A stretch of 64,000 nucleotides of DNA from positions 248,001 through 312,000 of the forward strand of contig NZ_JAFCKJ010000003.1 in NCBI RefSeq assembly GCF_018130465.1, written 5' to 3'. The DNA is from Bradyrhizobium canariense (GTDB taxonomy: Bacteria > Pseudomonadota > Alphaproteobacteria > Rhizobiales > Xanthobacteraceae). Both the position numbers and the translations under genes were made by a program. This document shows, piece by piece, positions 1-9,388 of this stretch; within the stretch, counting starts at the first letter, position 1; each line of letters begins with the position of its first letter. The notes under the pieces are model-generated. The model was given only the letters and a program-made list of their open reading frames with translations. It had not been told where the DNA came from and did not search any database.

Positions 1-395
1 CCGAGCTCCTGCGGCATCCCGTCCCCGTCGTGCTCGCGCAGCCAGTGCTTGAGCAGCGTGGTGGTGGTCACCACGGCTTGCATCTTGTCGCCCTCGGAGG
101 CGAAGCCGAGCCCGTCGAGATGGCCGAAGCCGGAATCGCCCTTGAAGAGTGTGTCGGCGTTCGACTGGCCGTCTGCCGGCAGCCCCTTGATCGTGACCGG
201 CCCCACCAGGCCGCGCAGCACATTTGTCAGCTCCTTCAGAGCCGCATCGTGCTGCTTGCTGGTCTCTTCGCTCTCCGCAGCCTTCGAGAACTTTGCGATG
301 TAGCGATCGCGCAGGTCGAGATAGTGCTGCTCGGGCGTGGCCGCATTTGCGCTCGTGGCCAGGACAAGCAGGCAGAGGAAGGCAAGGCACTTCAT
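1..395 (-). CDS. Secreted hypothetical protein, 3' part missing
   Basis: Reading leftwards from ATG at 393-395, the first 131 codons are present and the frame leaves the window at base 1. The first ~18 residues (MKCLAFLCLLVLATSANA, then ATPEQ) form a clear Sec signal peptide with an AxA-type cleavage site, so the mature protein should be periplasmic or secreted. The visible mature part is soluble and Lys/Asp/Glu-rich, with no cysteine or membrane segment. I do not recognise the family. It faces away from the DUF6894-like gene to its right only by spacing; both read leftwards. The start is supported by the signal peptide. Confidence 0.7.
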   Translation of the reverse strand, partial: MKCLAFLCLLVLATSANAATPEQHYLDLRDRYIAKFSKAAESEETSKQHDAALKELTNVLRGLVGPVTIKGLPADGQSNADTLFKGDSGFGHLDGLGFASEGDKMQAVVTTTTLLKHWLREHDGDGMPQEL

Positions 396-467
396 GGCGA
401 TCCCACGACGCAAGAGCTGTCTTCAGTCTTTGTGCCTCTGTTTCGCGGGAAGGTTCATTCGCGATGG

Positions 468-689
468 TCAGCTGTTCTTCGAATAGACCGGTTCGCGATG
501 AACCTCCCGACCGTTCTCATCGATGACGACGATCCGGAGATCTGGATGTCCTCCCGGCCGCTTCGCGCGAACGTCTTCCGCCAAGCTCTTGCTGTGGGCA
601 ATGGCAGCGCCATCGCTTCCAAATTCCAGACCTGACTTGTCCCGAGCCGGAACGCCATCCTTCATGTCGAAATAGTAGGTGCGCAGCAT
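468..689 (-). CDS. Small DUF6894-like protein
   Basis: A 73-residue protein beginning MLRTYYFDMKDG, with the aromatic N-terminus (YYFD), a central 'A..H..SLAEDVRAKRPG' helix and a 'D.RIVVIDENGREV' beta-hairpin. This pattern is what I know from the short DUF6894 proteins that are very common in Bradyrhizobium and of unknown function. ATG at 687-689 was chosen because GAGG lies about six bases upstream and the family starts close to this point; an in-frame extension of 14 residues exists but looks unlike the family. It is probably cytoplasmic: no signal peptide or membrane segment is visible. Confidence 0.6.
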   Translation of the reverse strand: MLRTYYFDMKDGVPARDKSGLEFGSDGAAIAHSKSLAEDVRAKRPGGHPDLRIVVIDENGREVHREPVYSKNS

Positions 690-883
690 CAGTATCCTCT
701 CGCGTCCATCTGTCCTGGCGTGCTTGGCCAACCTATCGGAGAGGAAAGCAAACAGGGGCCATCAGCCCTGGGGAACGCAAATCGAGTTAAACACCCCGTG
801 AAGCTAGCGAAGGTTCCCATGGGCGGATTTGATTCCGATCAAACGTGTACGCCGTGGCGTTCACCGGCGGGGGCGTGAGCGCC

Positions 884-2173
884 CTACTCCGCCGGCGTGA
901 GCTGCCCTCTCAGGCGCGTCCCAGCCGTCTCCCGCGCGCGGACGCGGGCGCGGCGCTTGCGCCACCAGATCACGATTCCGGTGACCGAGAGTGCCGCCAC
1001 CACCAGCCCCATGACCGAGATCAGGATGCGGCCGAACAGCCCGACGATGCGGCCCGAATGCAGCGGGAATTGCGCCTGCACGAAGATGTCTGCGGCGGTG
1101 CCGACCCAGGGCAGCCTTTCGCCGATCGGACGGCCGTCCTCGCTGTCGTAATAGAGCTGCGCCGGGCCGACGCCGCCGGCACCGTGATCGTCGCCCGGAT
1201 GGAAGAAGGCGGCGGCATAGACACCGTGGGCCGGGCCGTAATTGATCGAGCCGACCGGGACGGTCCACCCTCGCCCCTTGCCGTCGGCCGCCGCGCGGGC
1301 GGCGATGTCGGCGAAGGTGACCTTGGGCTCGATGGGATCGTCGAGATCGCGATACGGCCGCTGCTCATAGGGCGTCGGCGTGTAGTTCGACACCATCTTC
1401 ATCAGCGGCGAGAACACCTCGAAATAGAGGTTCAGCGAGAACGCCGTGAAGGCGATGATGAACAGCACGCCCCAGGTCCACAGGCTGAAGGCGCGATGGA
1501 TGTCGAAATTGATCCGGTAGGCACTGCCCGAGGTCTTGATGGTCCAGGCCGGCGCCCAGCGTGCCCAGAAGCCGCGTTCGAGCTGGCGCGTGACTTGGGG
1601 CGCCCGCGCCGCCCTGGTGCGCCGCCGCGAGGGCAGCGTCAGGTAGAAGCCGACGAAGCAGTCGATGGTCCAGATGATGGCGATGATTCCGAGCAGGCGC
1701 ATGCCCCAGCGGTCGCTGCCCCAGAATTCCGGGATGTGCATGGTGTAGTGCAGCTTGTAGAGGAACGAGACGAAGTTCTCTCGCGTCACCGGCCACACCG
1801 CGCCCCAATAGCGCCGGCCGAGCTCCACGCCGGTGTTGGGGTCGAGGAAGATTTGATTGTAGTCGAGCGCGTAGCGCTTGCCGGTCGCGGGATCGATCCG
1901 CGGCATGACGAAGAACCACAGCGAGTGGCCCTCCTCCGGCGTCATGAACAGGTAGACCACGCGCGCACGGGGATCGCGCTGCTCGATCATCTTCGCGAGA
2001 TCGATCGAGGGAATGGCCGGGCCTTTGCTGGTGACGTCGAACAGGTGGTGATTGAGGACGTCGTCGATCTCGTGATCCCAGGAGATGATCGCCCCGGTGA
2101 TGCCGGAAAAGAACAGGAATCCGGCCGTGAGCAGGCCGGCCCAGCGATGCAGCTTGCCGAATATCGCTCTCAT
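884..2173 (-). CDS. PepSY-associated TM helix protein
   Basis: 429 residues starting MRAIFGKLHRWAGLLTAGFLFFSGITG, the typical opening of PepSY_TM proteins, in which a conserved His-Arg-Trp-x-Gly leads into the first membrane helix. Further hydrophobic segments lie near residues 195-215 (LLGIIAIIWTIDCFVGFYLTL), 265-290 and 375-400 (GLVVAALSVTGIVIWW), with large periplasmic PepSY-like regions between. Family members sit in the inner membrane and are often linked to iron uptake or ferric-reductase activity; that role is inference here, since no TonB receptor or siderophore gene is adjacent. It is a single gene, divergent from the cupin gene to its right. Confidence 0.85.
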   Translation of the reverse strand: MRAIFGKLHRWAGLLTAGFLFFSGITGAIISWDHEIDDVLNHHLFDVTSKGPAIPSIDLAKMIEQRDPRARVVYLFMTPEEGHSLWFFVMPRIDPATGKRYALDYNQIFLDPNTGVELGRRYWGAVWPVTRENFVSFLYKLHYTMHIPEFWGSDRWGMRLLGIIAIIWTIDCFVGFYLTLPSRRRTRAARAPQVTRQLERGFWARWAPAWTIKTSGSAYRINFDIHRAFSLWTWGVLFIIAFTAFSLNLYFEVFSPLMKMVSNYTPTPYEQRPYRDLDDPIEPKVTFADIAARAAADGKGRGWTVPVGSINYGPAHGVYAAAFFHPGDDHGAGGVGPAQLYYDSEDGRPIGERLPWVGTAADIFVQAQFPLHSGRIVGLFGRILISVMGLVVAALSVTGIVIWWRKRRARVRARETAGTRLRGQLTPAE

Positions 2174-2404
2174 CGAGGTTCCACAGTTGCCGGCTTCGCC
2201 GGTACGATTTTTGATGCCTCGCCCTAACTCAGGCGCTTTCCCAGTGCGATAGGAACGGCCCTAGAATCTCTCCAGACATGTGTGCAGCATGTGCGACGAA
2301 AGCGCCCGTCCATTGGAGGTGGGCGATCGGGATCAAGTGGGAAACGCCATCGGCCTGCTGTAGCGTCGGGCTCGTATCGGGATCAGGGGCGGGAGAGGAT
2401 CGCA

Positions 2405-2797
2405 ATGGCGGAGCCAGGCTTCGGTCGGTTCATGAAGGACCACAGGGAGTTTTTCAACGCGCTGGCCGACGATGGATGGCGGGCCGTCCCCGGCTATGTC
2501 GGCGTCGAGGAAAAGATCCTGTCCGGGCGCTTCGATCATCCGGAGCGGACGGGTGCCGTGACGCGGCTGTCACGCTGGGCCGCCGGTGCGTCCGTGGAGC
2601 GCCCGGTCTCGCATGATTGGTGCGAGGAAGTCTTTCTGATTTCGGGCTCGCTTTCGATCGGCACAGCGTCACAGGAAGCGCGATTGCTGGAGGCCGGCAC
2701 CTACGCTGTGCGGCCGGCCCACGTCGAGCACGGGCCGTTCTTTACCCGCGACGGCTGCCTGATGATCGAGTTTCTTTACTACCCGCCGGCAGAGTAG
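2405..2797 (+). CDS. Cupin-domain protein (ChrR-like)
   Basis: 130 residues with one cupin barrel. The core runs from about residue 50 ('HDWCEEVFLISGSLS') to residue 115 ('RPAHVEHGPFFTRDGCLMIEF'), giving H, E and a second H in the usual two-motif arrangement that binds a metal. The closing 'C.MIEF.YY' strand matches ChrR/acetylacetone-cleaving-type cupins. ATG at 2405 follows GGGAGAGGA by a few bases, and an in-frame upstream extension is Arg/Ser-rich and unlike protein. It is probably cytoplasmic; substrate unknown. It is convergent with the metNI-type operon and divergent from the PepSY gene, so it is probably a one-gene unit. Confidence 0.75.
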   Translation: MAEPGFGRFMKDHREFFNALADDGWRAVPGYVGVEEKILSGRFDHPERTGAVTRLSRWAAGASVERPVSHDWCEEVFLISGSLSIGTASQEARLLEAGTYAVRPAHVEHGPFFTRDGCLMIEFLYYPPAE

Positions 2798-2830
2798 CGG
2801 CGGCCGCCAAGAAGTCGGCAGCTTGTGCCG

Positions 2831-3496
2831 TCAGCGATGTCGCAGTCGGCGATTGACCCGGCGCGCGAGATAATCGCCGGCGCTCTGGACCAGCTGCACC
2901 AGCGCGATCAGCACGACGACGACGGCGAGCATCATCTCCGGCATGAAGCGCTGATAGCCGTAGCGGATGCCGAGATCGCCCAGGCCCCCGCCTCCGACAG
3001 CGCCGACCATGGCGGAATAGCCGAGCAGGCTGACCACCGCGAGCGTCAGCGCCAGCAGAAGACCCGGCAGCGCTTCGGGGATCAGCACCTTGAGCACGAT
3101 CTGGATCGGCGAGGCCCCGAACGAGGATGCCGTCTCGATCAGGCCAGCATCGACTTCGCGGATCGCGGCCTCGACCAGGCGCGCGATGAACGGCGCCGAT
3201 GCGATCGTCAACGGCACGATCGCGGCCGTCGATCCGATCGAGGTGCCGGCCACCAGCCGCGTGAACGGGATGATGGCGACGACCAGGATGATGAAGGGCG
3301 TGGACCGCGTCGCGTTGACGACGATGCCGAGCACGCGATTGACGACGGGCGCCGCGAACAGCTCGCCTTTCCGGCTGGTCGCGAGAAAGACGCCGAGCGG
3401 CAGGCCGAAGGCGGTGCCGATCAGCGCCGCGAGCCCGACCATGTACAGGCTCTCGCCGGTGGCCTGGACGATCAGGTTGATGAGTTCAGGCGACAT
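2831..3496 (-). CDS. metI: MetI-type ABC importer permease
   Basis: 221 residues with about five membrane helices and the EAA loop near residue 150 ('EALPGLLLALTLAVVSLLGYSAMVG'), which follows the MetI pattern. The segment 'ATRSTPFIILVVAIIPFTRLVAGTSIG' is characteristic of the D-methionine permease family. The ATG at 3494-3496 was chosen because it overlaps the end of the ATPase gene by 11 bases, so the two are translationally coupled. Together they should form an inner-membrane importer for methionine or a related compound. No MetQ-type binding protein is adjacent, so the partner must be encoded elsewhere. Substrate assignment rests on family resemblance only. Confidence 0.85.
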   Translation of the reverse strand: MSPELINLIVQATGESLYMVGLAALIGTAFGLPLGVFLATSRKGELFAAPVVNRVLGIVVNATRSTPFIILVVAIIPFTRLVAGTSIGSTAAIVPLTIASAPFIARLVEAAIREVDAGLIETASSFGASPIQIVLKVLIPEALPGLLLALTLAVVSLLGYSAMVGAVGGGGLGDLGIRYGYQRFMPEMMLAVVVVLIALVQLVQSAGDYLARRVNRRLRHR

Positions 3497-4637
3497 AGCC
3501 GAGATGCTCCGCGGGGAATTGATATTGTGAGAGCCAGGCCAGCGTGCGCGTCGTCGCGTCCTCGCCGCTGGAAATGCCGAGAGGGATACCAAGCGTCAGC
3601 GAGCCCACATGCTGGCCGCCGATCTCGTCGATGCGGGCCGACAGCAGCGACACATCGAGACCGAGCTCGCGCGCGAGCCGCGCCACCAGCGTGTCGCCGG
3701 CCCCTGCCCCGCGCACCTGGACGCGGATCACCGCCTGTCCGCCCGCAGGCGGCTCCGAAACGATCCGGCTCGCCAGCGACACCGGCAGGCTGTCGCCGAT
3801 GACCTCCGCGAGGAAGGATTGGGTGATCGGATGCTTTGGGTGGGTGAAGATGTCGGCGACATGGCCGCTTTCGACGACGTGGCCGGCGTCGAGCACCACG
3901 ACGTCCCTGGCGAGCTGGCGCACCACGGACATCTCGTGGGTGATCAGGACGATGGTCACCCCGAGTTCGCGATTGATGTTCGCGAGCAGATCGAGGATCG
4001 CCCGCGTGGTCTGCGGATCGAGCGCAGAGGTCGCCTCGTCCGACAGCAGCACGCTCGGCCGCGTCGCCAAGGCCCGCGCAATGCCGACGCGCTGCTTCTG
4101 GCCGCCGGAGAGTTCTGACGGGTAGCGGTCGTGCTTGTCGGCGATGCCCACCAGCGCAAGCAGCTCGGCCACGCGCGCGCGGATGTCGGCCTTGGCCCAG
4201 CCGGCGATCTCGAGCGGCAGCGCGATGTTGTCGGCTGCCGTGCGTGAGGACAGCAGGTTGAAGTGCTGGAAGATCATGCCGATCGAGCGCTGCGCCAGCC
4301 GCAAGTCGCGGCCCGCGAGCGCCGAGATGTCGCTGTTATCAACGACGACGCGGCCCGAGGTCGGCCTCTCCAGCCCGTTGATGAGCCGGACCAGGCTCGA
4401 CTTGCCGGCGCCGGAGCGACCGATGACGCCGGTGATCGAACCGCGCGGGATCGCGAAGTCGATGTTTTGCAGGGCATTGACGCCCGGCTTGCCGCGATAG
4501 GCCGGATAGGTTTTCGAAATGCCTTCGAAGCGGACCATCGCGTCAGGCGCAGTCGCGGCAGGTGATATCGCCTCAAGCGTTTCGATCGGCTGTCCGATCG
4601 CGAGCGACGGGTGGGCGTTCATGGAGGCGGCCTTCAT
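3486..4637 (-). CDS. metN: MetN-type ABC importer ATPase with NIL domain
   Basis: About 383 residues. The Walker A GRSGAGKS is near residue 87, the ABC signature 'LSGGQKQRVGIARAL' near 187 and Walker B 'VLLSDEATSALDP' near 210, where the usual Asp-Glu pair is present (SDEATSALD). The last ~95 residues (from 'SEPPAGGQAVIRVQV') form the ferredoxin-like NIL domain, which in MetN binds methionine and gives feedback inhibition of transport. That domain is the main reason for the MetN call. ATG at 4635-4637 and a second one at 4620-4622 are both possible; neither has a strong Shine-Dalgarno. It is the first gene of a two-gene operon with the permease. Confidence 0.87.
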   Translation of the reverse strand: MKAASMNAHPSLAIGQPIETLEAISPAATAPDAMVRFEGISKTYPAYRGKPGVNALQNIDFAIPRGSITGVIGRSGAGKSSLVRLINGLERPTSGRVVVDNSDISALAGRDLRLAQRSIGMIFQHFNLLSSRTAADNIALPLEIAGWAKADIRARVAELLALVGIADKHDRYPSELSGGQKQRVGIARALATRPSVLLSDEATSALDPQTTRAILDLLANINRELGVTIVLITHEMSVVRQLARDVVVLDAGHVVESGHVADIFTHPKHPITQSFLAEVIGDSLPVSLASRIVSEPPAGGQAVIRVQVRGAGAGDTLVARLARELGLDVSLLSARIDEIGGQHVGSLTLGIPLGISSGEDATTRTLAWLSQYQFPAEHLGYVA

Positions 4638-4868
4638 GCACAATAGTTCCGCTTGCCCCTGGGGCATCCGGGAACCGGGTCGCATCAAGCGACGGAGAGT
4701 GAAACCACGATGAGGACTCGACTGGAGCGCGCTGCACCGCAGCACGCACCATCGCCCTTTCAGGTCTCGCTTGCAATGTCAGATATTTGCGGTGAGTTGG
4801 ACGAAGTTTTCCAAATTTCTCCCCGCTGAAGAAAATTCATCTGCCGGCGTATTGGCCTCCCGCCCGGC

Positions 4869-6341
4869 TCAGCGAACCTGCAACCAGGGCAATACGATCA
4901 GCAGGAGCCCCGTGAAATAGAGCACCCCGAAGATCAGCCCAAAACCCCAGAACTGACCCTTGCCGATATAGCCGCTGCCGAAATACATCGGCGCCGGCCC
5001 CGTTGCGTAAGGCGAGATCACGCCCATCAGGCCGAGCGAATACATGCAGAGCATGGCGAGCGTCGTGACCGGCAGGTCGGGGATGCCGGATCCGACCGCG
5101 AGCACCACGGGCAGCACGGCGGCGGCATGCGAGGTGATGCTCGAGAAGAAATAGTGGATCCAGAAGAACAGCGCGACCAGCAGGAGCATCGCGGTCGACG
5201 GCGACAGCCCGGCGAGCGGCTTTGCATATTCGGTCGCGAACCATTTGATGAAGCCGATCTCGTTGAGGCCCGAGGCCAGCGTCAACAGCGAGGTGAAATA
5301 GAAGAACACCTCCCAGGCGCTCTTTTCGCTGACGATGTCGGCAAACTCGATCACGCCGGTCACCAGCATCAGCGAGATCACGATGAACACCACGGTGGTG
5401 GCGTTGACGAAGTTCGAGCCGAGCACGGGCACGCGGATGTCCGGGCTCGAGCCCGCGATCCACAGGAACATCGCGAGCACGATCAGCGCCAGCATGATCC
5501 ACTCGTTGCGTGACATCGGGCCCATCTCCGCGAGCTCCCTTGCCGCCCATTCGGAAATTTCCGGGCTGCTCTTCACCTCGGGACGGCAGACCAGGTAGCT
5601 CAGCAGCGGAACCAGCACCATCAGGAGGAGGCCGAGCGGCGCAAAGCCCACGAACCACTGCGCCCAGCTCACATCGACCCCGACGGTCTTCTTGGCGATG
5701 GCGAGCGCCGCCGCATTGGGTGCGAGCGCGGTGAAGAACAGCGAGCTGGTGACGGCGGTCGACGCGAACGCCGTCCACATCACGTAGGTGCCGATCCTGC
5801 CGGCGGTCGGCCCCGGCTCGGAGCCATAGATGCGCGGGATGTTGCTGATGATGGGATAGACGATGCCGCCGCTGCGGGCGGTGTTGGACGGTGTCGCCGG
5901 CGCCAGCAAAAAGTCCGACATCGCCACCGCATAGCCGAGGCCGAGCGTGTTGCGGCCGAGCTTTTGCACCAGCATGAGCGCAATGCGCCGGCCAAGCTGG
6001 CTCTTGCGATAGCCGATCGAGAACACGAAGGCGCCGACGATCAGCCACACCGTGCTCTCGGCAAAGCCGGCCAGCATCCAGCGCAGCGACTTGGTCGGAT
6101 CGGGATCGATATAGCCGCCGACGCCGGCAACCGTCAGCCCGATCAGGCCGACCGCGCCGACCGGCATCGATTCCAGGATGAGCCCGGTGATGACGGCCGC
6201 GAAGACGGCAAAATAGTGCCACTGATTGACGTTGAGCCCAACCGGCACCGGCCACAGATAGATCACCAGCCACACCGCGATCGGTGCGAACAGCTTCCAG
6301 CGAAACCCTTTCGCCTCAGGCGCCTGCGAGCTAGCGGTCAT
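4869..6341 (-). CDS. DASS/SLC13-family anion symporter (CitT-like)
   Basis: 490 residues with about 12 membrane helices. The family's repeated Ser-Asn-Thr-type signatures are visible: 'LLAPATPSNTARSGGIVYPI' near residue 150, and the mirrored 'FFSSITSHAAAVLPV' near 395 with 'SPYATGPAPMYFGSG' near 445. Members carry dicarboxylates, tricarboxylates or sulfate across the inner membrane, coupled to sodium or to an exchanged anion. The 2-oxoglutarate/citrate-type 'SPYATGPAP' motif favours organic di- or tricarboxylates. A strong GGGGAGGG lies three bases before ATG 6341. It is a lone gene, so the exact substrate cannot be set from context. Confidence 0.85.
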   Translation of the reverse strand: MTASSQAPEAKGFRWKLFAPIAVWLVIYLWPVPVGLNVNQWHYFAVFAAVITGLILESMPVGAVGLIGLTVAGVGGYIDPDPTKSLRWMLAGFAESTVWLIVGAFVFSIGYRKSQLGRRIALMLVQKLGRNTLGLGYAVAMSDFLLAPATPSNTARSGGIVYPIISNIPRIYGSEPGPTAGRIGTYVMWTAFASTAVTSSLFFTALAPNAAALAIAKKTVGVDVSWAQWFVGFAPLGLLLMVLVPLLSYLVCRPEVKSSPEISEWAARELAEMGPMSRNEWIMLALIVLAMFLWIAGSSPDIRVPVLGSNFVNATTVVFIVISLMLVTGVIEFADIVSEKSAWEVFFYFTSLLTLASGLNEIGFIKWFATEYAKPLAGLSPSTAMLLLVALFFWIHYFFSSITSHAAAVLPVVLAVGSGIPDLPVTTLAMLCMYSLGLMGVISPYATGPAPMYFGSGYIGKGQFWGFGLIFGVLYFTGLLLIVLPWLQVR

Positions 6342-6455
6342 GGGCCCTCCCCCTCGATTGCCGTCGTGTTCTACCGGCCCGTTGACCGAGCCGCTTTTGT
6401 CCCAGCGCGGCGTATACGGATTGTCCGCGGCGCAATCAATGGCCCGAGCCGGCTT

Positions 6456-7262
6456 CTACCGCCCTCTGAACTTCGGTTTGCGGCGCGTCAGGAACGCCTC
6501 GACGCCCTCCTTGTGGTCCTCGCTGAGGCTTGCGAGGGCGAACTGATCGACGTCCATGTGGCTCGCGAGACTATCCAGCGCATGCGCGAGCCGGTTGACC
6601 GTGAGCTTCGTCATGGCAACGGAGAGCGGCGGCTGCGCCGCCACCTTGCGCGCAAGCTCCATCGCGGCATCGAACGCATGGCCGGGATCGACCACCTGCT
6701 CGACCAGGCCCCACTCATAGGCCTCATCCGCGCTGATGCGCTGATCGGCCAGGATCACCGCCTGCTTGGTGCGAGCCGGGCCGATCAGATGCAGCATGCG
6801 CGGAATGCTCTGCCAGCTCATGTTCATGCCGAGCCCGATCTCGGGCACGCGAAGATGGGCATCGCGTCCCATGACGCGGAAGTCGAGCGCCACGGCCAGC
6901 GCCACGCCGCCGCCGACGCAAAAGCCCTCGATGGCGGCGATCGTGATCTGCTCCCTCTCCTGCCAGGCGTGGGTCAGGCGCGGTCCGAGCTTGAGATGCC
7001 GGCGCAGCGCGCCGAGGTCCATGTCCTTGCGCGAGCGCCCTTCGGCATCCTTGAGGTCGAAGCCGGCGCTGAACGCAGCCGCGCTGCCTGTCAGCACCAC
7101 GACAGAGGTTGCGGCGTCATCCTCAAAACTGCGCGCGGCGGCGGTGAGCTGGCGCAGCGCCTCCGGCGACAGCGCGTTGATGCCGTCGCCGCGGTCGAAC
7201 CGCACCACCGCAATCCGCCCCTCCGGCCCGAGGCCCTTCTCGATCTTGACATAGTCGGTCAA
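6456..7262 (-). CDS. Enoyl-CoA hydratase/isomerase family protein
   Basis: 268 residues of the crotonase fold. The oxyanion-hole segment 'GSAAAFSAGFDLKDAEG' is near residue 60 and the second one, 'IAAIEGFCVGGGVALAVALDFR', near 105; 'GLGMNMSWQSIPRMLHLIGPARTKQAVILADQRISADEAYEWGLVEQVV' follows in the expected place. Members hydrate or isomerise enoyl-CoA thioesters in fatty-acid or aromatic-acid breakdown. The start is TTG at 7260-7262: GGGAGG lies five bases upstream and the protein begins (M)TDYVKIEKG, while the only upstream ATG would add a low-complexity tail. The catalytic Glu pair of true hydratases is not clearly complete, so the exact reaction is open. Confidence 0.85.
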   Translation of the reverse strand: MTDYVKIEKGLGPEGRIAVVRFDRGDGINALSPEALRQLTAAARSFEDDAATSVVVLTGSAAAFSAGFDLKDAEGRSRKDMDLGALRRHLKLGPRLTHAWQEREQITIAAIEGFCVGGGVALAVALDFRVMGRDAHLRVPEIGLGMNMSWQSIPRMLHLIGPARTKQAVILADQRISADEAYEWGLVEQVVDPGHAFDAAMELARKVAAQPPLSVAMTKLTVNRLAHALDSLASHMDVDQFALASLSEDHKEGVEAFLTRRKPKFRGR

Positions 7263-7293
7263 CGCAACCTCCCTGTTCTTGTTGGTCTTGCCG

Positions 7294-8052
7294 CTAGAGA
7301 TGACCGGTGCGGCGATGCTCGGGCTGCGCCTCGGGGACGGGAAATCGGTACGTGGTCCCGATGGTGATCCAGTTGGCATTTTCGCCGGTGATGTTGTGGC
7401 CGTAAATCACGTCGACGGAGAATATCTCGTTCGGTCGGTAGCGGACACCGGTCTGGAAACGCGGCTGCACGACGCTTGCGATCTCGGCGGCGCCGGCCTG
7501 CCCGTATGCCTCGATCGTCCATTGCAGGGTGTCGGTGAATTTCCAATCGAAGCCGACGCCGTAGGTCAGGTAGTGGCGATCCGCCGTGCGGTCCCAGAGC
7601 CAGCCGCCATTGACGTTGATCCGCATGGTCTCGGACAAGCGAAAGGTTGCGGGAATGACGGCAAAGGCCGACAGCGCCTCGCCGGTCGCCGCGTCGAATG
7701 ATCCGCCGCCATACGCCGACAATCCCCACCGGCCTATTCCGGTCGGGACGAAATTGGTCTTGGCTTTTGGAGCGACCGTCGTGCTCCAGTCGCCATCGCT
7801 CCGGGCCCGGATGGTCTGCAGGCTCAGCTCGATCGGCCTGAAGGGATCGACGACACAGGAGGGATTGGCGACCGCCGAAAAATCCGTGTTGGAAGCAGTC
7901 GACATCCAGCTTTCCACCTTGCAGGAGCCGACCTCGGAGATATCGGCGGCATCCACCGCATAGGCGCCATTCGCGGCGCGCGCATCCTGCGTCGCGAGTG
8001 CGATAAAAGCCGCGATTGCGGCGGTTATTCCGGTTCGTGCGACCCAGCCCAT
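7294..8052 (-). CDS. Outer-membrane beta-barrel-like protein
   Basis: 252 residues beginning with a signal peptide ([20 protein letters not shown], then TQDARAANG). The mature part is built from alternating amphipathic strands rich in Trp, Tyr and Thr ('[23 protein letters not shown]', '[15 protein letters not shown]', '[21 protein letters not shown]', '[12 protein letters not shown]'). This looks like an outer-membrane barrel, although the very end carries a short charged tail after the last strand. Two cysteines (in 'VGSCKVESW' and 'NPSCVVDP') may form a disulfide. Function unknown. It is divergent from the nitrile hydratase genes, with only 62 bases between the two starts. Confidence 0.7.
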   Translation of the reverse strand: MGWVARTGITAAIAAFIALATQDARAANGAYAVDAADISEVGSCKVESWMSTASNTDFSAVANPSCVVDPFRPIELSLQTIRARSDGDWSTTVAPKAKTNFVPTGIGRWGLSAYGGGSFDAATGEALSAFAVIPATFRLSETMRINVNGGWLWDRTADRHYLTYGVGFDWKFTDTLQWTIEAYGQAGAAEIASVVQPRFQTGVRYRPNEIFSVDVIYGHNITGENANWITIGTTYRFPVPEAQPEHRRTGHL

Positions 8053-8114
8053 GGTGTGATGTTAGCAGAGTCTTCGCCTCGACAAGGCCCGGATTCTGGG
8101 ACTATCTTTGCCCC

Positions 8115-8732
8115 ATGAGCGACCATCATCATCACCACGATCACGACCATTCCGAGCTGTCGGAGACCGAGCTGCGCGTGCGCGCGCTCGAAACGATCCT
8201 GACCGAAAAAGGCTATGTCGAGCCGGCCGCGCTCGACGCCATCATCCAGGCCTATGAGACCCGGATCGGTCCGCATAACGGCGCGCGCGTCGTCGCCAAG
8301 GCCTGGAGCGATCCGGCGTTCAAGAAGGCGCTGCTGGAGGACGGCTCGAAGGCGATCGGCACACTAGGCCATGTCAGCCGCGTCGGCGACCATCTCGTCG
8401 TGGTCGAGAACACGCCGCAGCGTCACAACATGGTCGTGTGCACGCTGTGCTCCTGCTATCCTTGGGAAATGCTCGGGCTGCCTCCGGTCTGGTACAAGGC
8501 CGCGCCCTACCGCTCCCGCGCGGTGAAGGACCCCCGCGGCGTGCTCGCCGATTTCGGCGTCGCGGTGCCCGAGGACATGGAGATCCGCGTGTGGGATTCC
8601 ACCGCCGAAACCCGCTTCCTGGTGCTGCCGATGCGCCCCGAAGGCACGGACGGCTGGAGCGAGGAACAGCTCGCCGGGCTCGTCACTCGCGACTCCATGA
8701 TCGGCACCGGCTTTCCCGGAGCGCCGTCATGA
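8115..8732 (+). CDS. nthA: Nitrile hydratase alpha subunit, cobalt type
   Basis: 205 residues. The metal site [10 protein letters not shown] is near residue 107; the first and third cysteines become oxidised and Ser plus backbone amides complete the site. Thr in VCTLCSC is the established marker of the cobalt-binding class (the iron class has Ser). The enzyme hydrates nitriles to amides as an alpha-beta heterotetramer in the cytoplasm. The N-terminus is unusually histidine-rich (nine His in the first 12 residues), which may help gather metal. ATG 8115 is the only sensible start before this stretch. The stop overlaps the ATG of the beta gene (ATGA), so the two are translationally coupled. Confidence 0.95.
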   Translation: MSDHHHHHDHDHSELSETELRVRALETILTEKGYVEPAALDAIIQAYETRIGPHNGARVVAKAWSDPAFKKALLEDGSKAIGTLGHVSRVGDHLVVVENTPQRHNMVVCTLCSCYPWEMLGLPPVWYKAAPYRSRAVKDPRGVLADFGVAVPEDMEIRVWDSTAETRFLVLPMRPEGTDGWSEEQLAGLVTRDSMIGTGFPGAPS

Positions 8733-9388
8733 ACGGCGTGCACGACATGGGCGGCATGGACGGGTTCGGCAAGGTCGAGCCCGAGCCGAACGAGCCGGTG
8801 TTCCATGCCGATTGGGAATCGCGGGTCCTGGCGATGGTGCGCGCTATGGGCGCGGCCGGCGCGTTCAACATCGACACCTCGCGCTTCTATCGCGAGACGC
8901 TGCCGCCGCATGTCTATCTCTCGAGCTCATACTACAAGAAATGGTTTCTCGGGCTCGAGGAGATGCTGATCGAGAAGGGCTATCTCACCCGGGAGGAAGT
9001 CGCCGCCGGCCACGCGATGCAGCCCGCCAAGTCGCTCAAGCACGGCAAGTTCGATCTCGGCCAGGTCGAGCGCATCATGGTGCGCGGCAAATTCGCTCGC
9101 CCTGCCGCGGCGCCAGCCAAGTTCAAGATCGGCGACCGCGTGCGCGCGAAAAACATCCATCCGGTGACGCACACGCGGCTGCCGCGCTACGTGCGCGGCC
9201 ATGCCGGTGTCGTCGAGCTCAACCACGGCTGTCACGTGTTTCCGGACTCGGCGGCGATGGAGCTCGGCGAGAACCCGCAATGGCTCTACACGGTGGTGTT
9301 CGAGGGCCGCGATCTCTGGGGTGCGGACGGTGATCCGACCTCGAAAGTCTCGATCGACGCGTTCGAGCCGTATCTGGACCCGGCGTGA
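8729..9388 (+). CDS. nthB: Nitrile hydratase beta subunit
   Basis: 219 residues with the family opening [23 protein letters not shown], which contains the conserved DMGGM.GFG segment, and the SH3-like C-terminal half ('[33 protein letters not shown]', 'HVFPD', '[13 protein letters not shown]'). The Arg residues that contact the oxidised cysteines of the alpha subunit lie in this kind of segment. It starts within the alpha stop codon and its own stop TGA overlaps the ATG of the accessory gene, so the three proteins should be made in fixed proportions. Order alpha-beta-accessory is the usual cobalt-type layout. Confidence 0.95.
   Translation: MNGVHDMGGMDGFGKVEPEPNEPVFHADWESRVLAMVRAMGAAGAFNIDTSRFYRETLPPHVYLSSSYYKKWFLGLEEMLIEKGYLTREEVAAGHAMQPAKSLKHGKFDLGQVERIMVRGKFARPAAAPAKFKIGDRVRAKNIHPVTHTRLPRYVRGHAGVVELNHGCHVFPDSAAMELGENPQWLYTVVFEGRDLWGADGDPTSKVSIDAFEPYLDPA

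Noticed and set aside
4638-4868. SAM-II riboswitch before the metNI-type operon
   Set aside because: I could not find the conserved SAM-II core or a matching pseudoknot.
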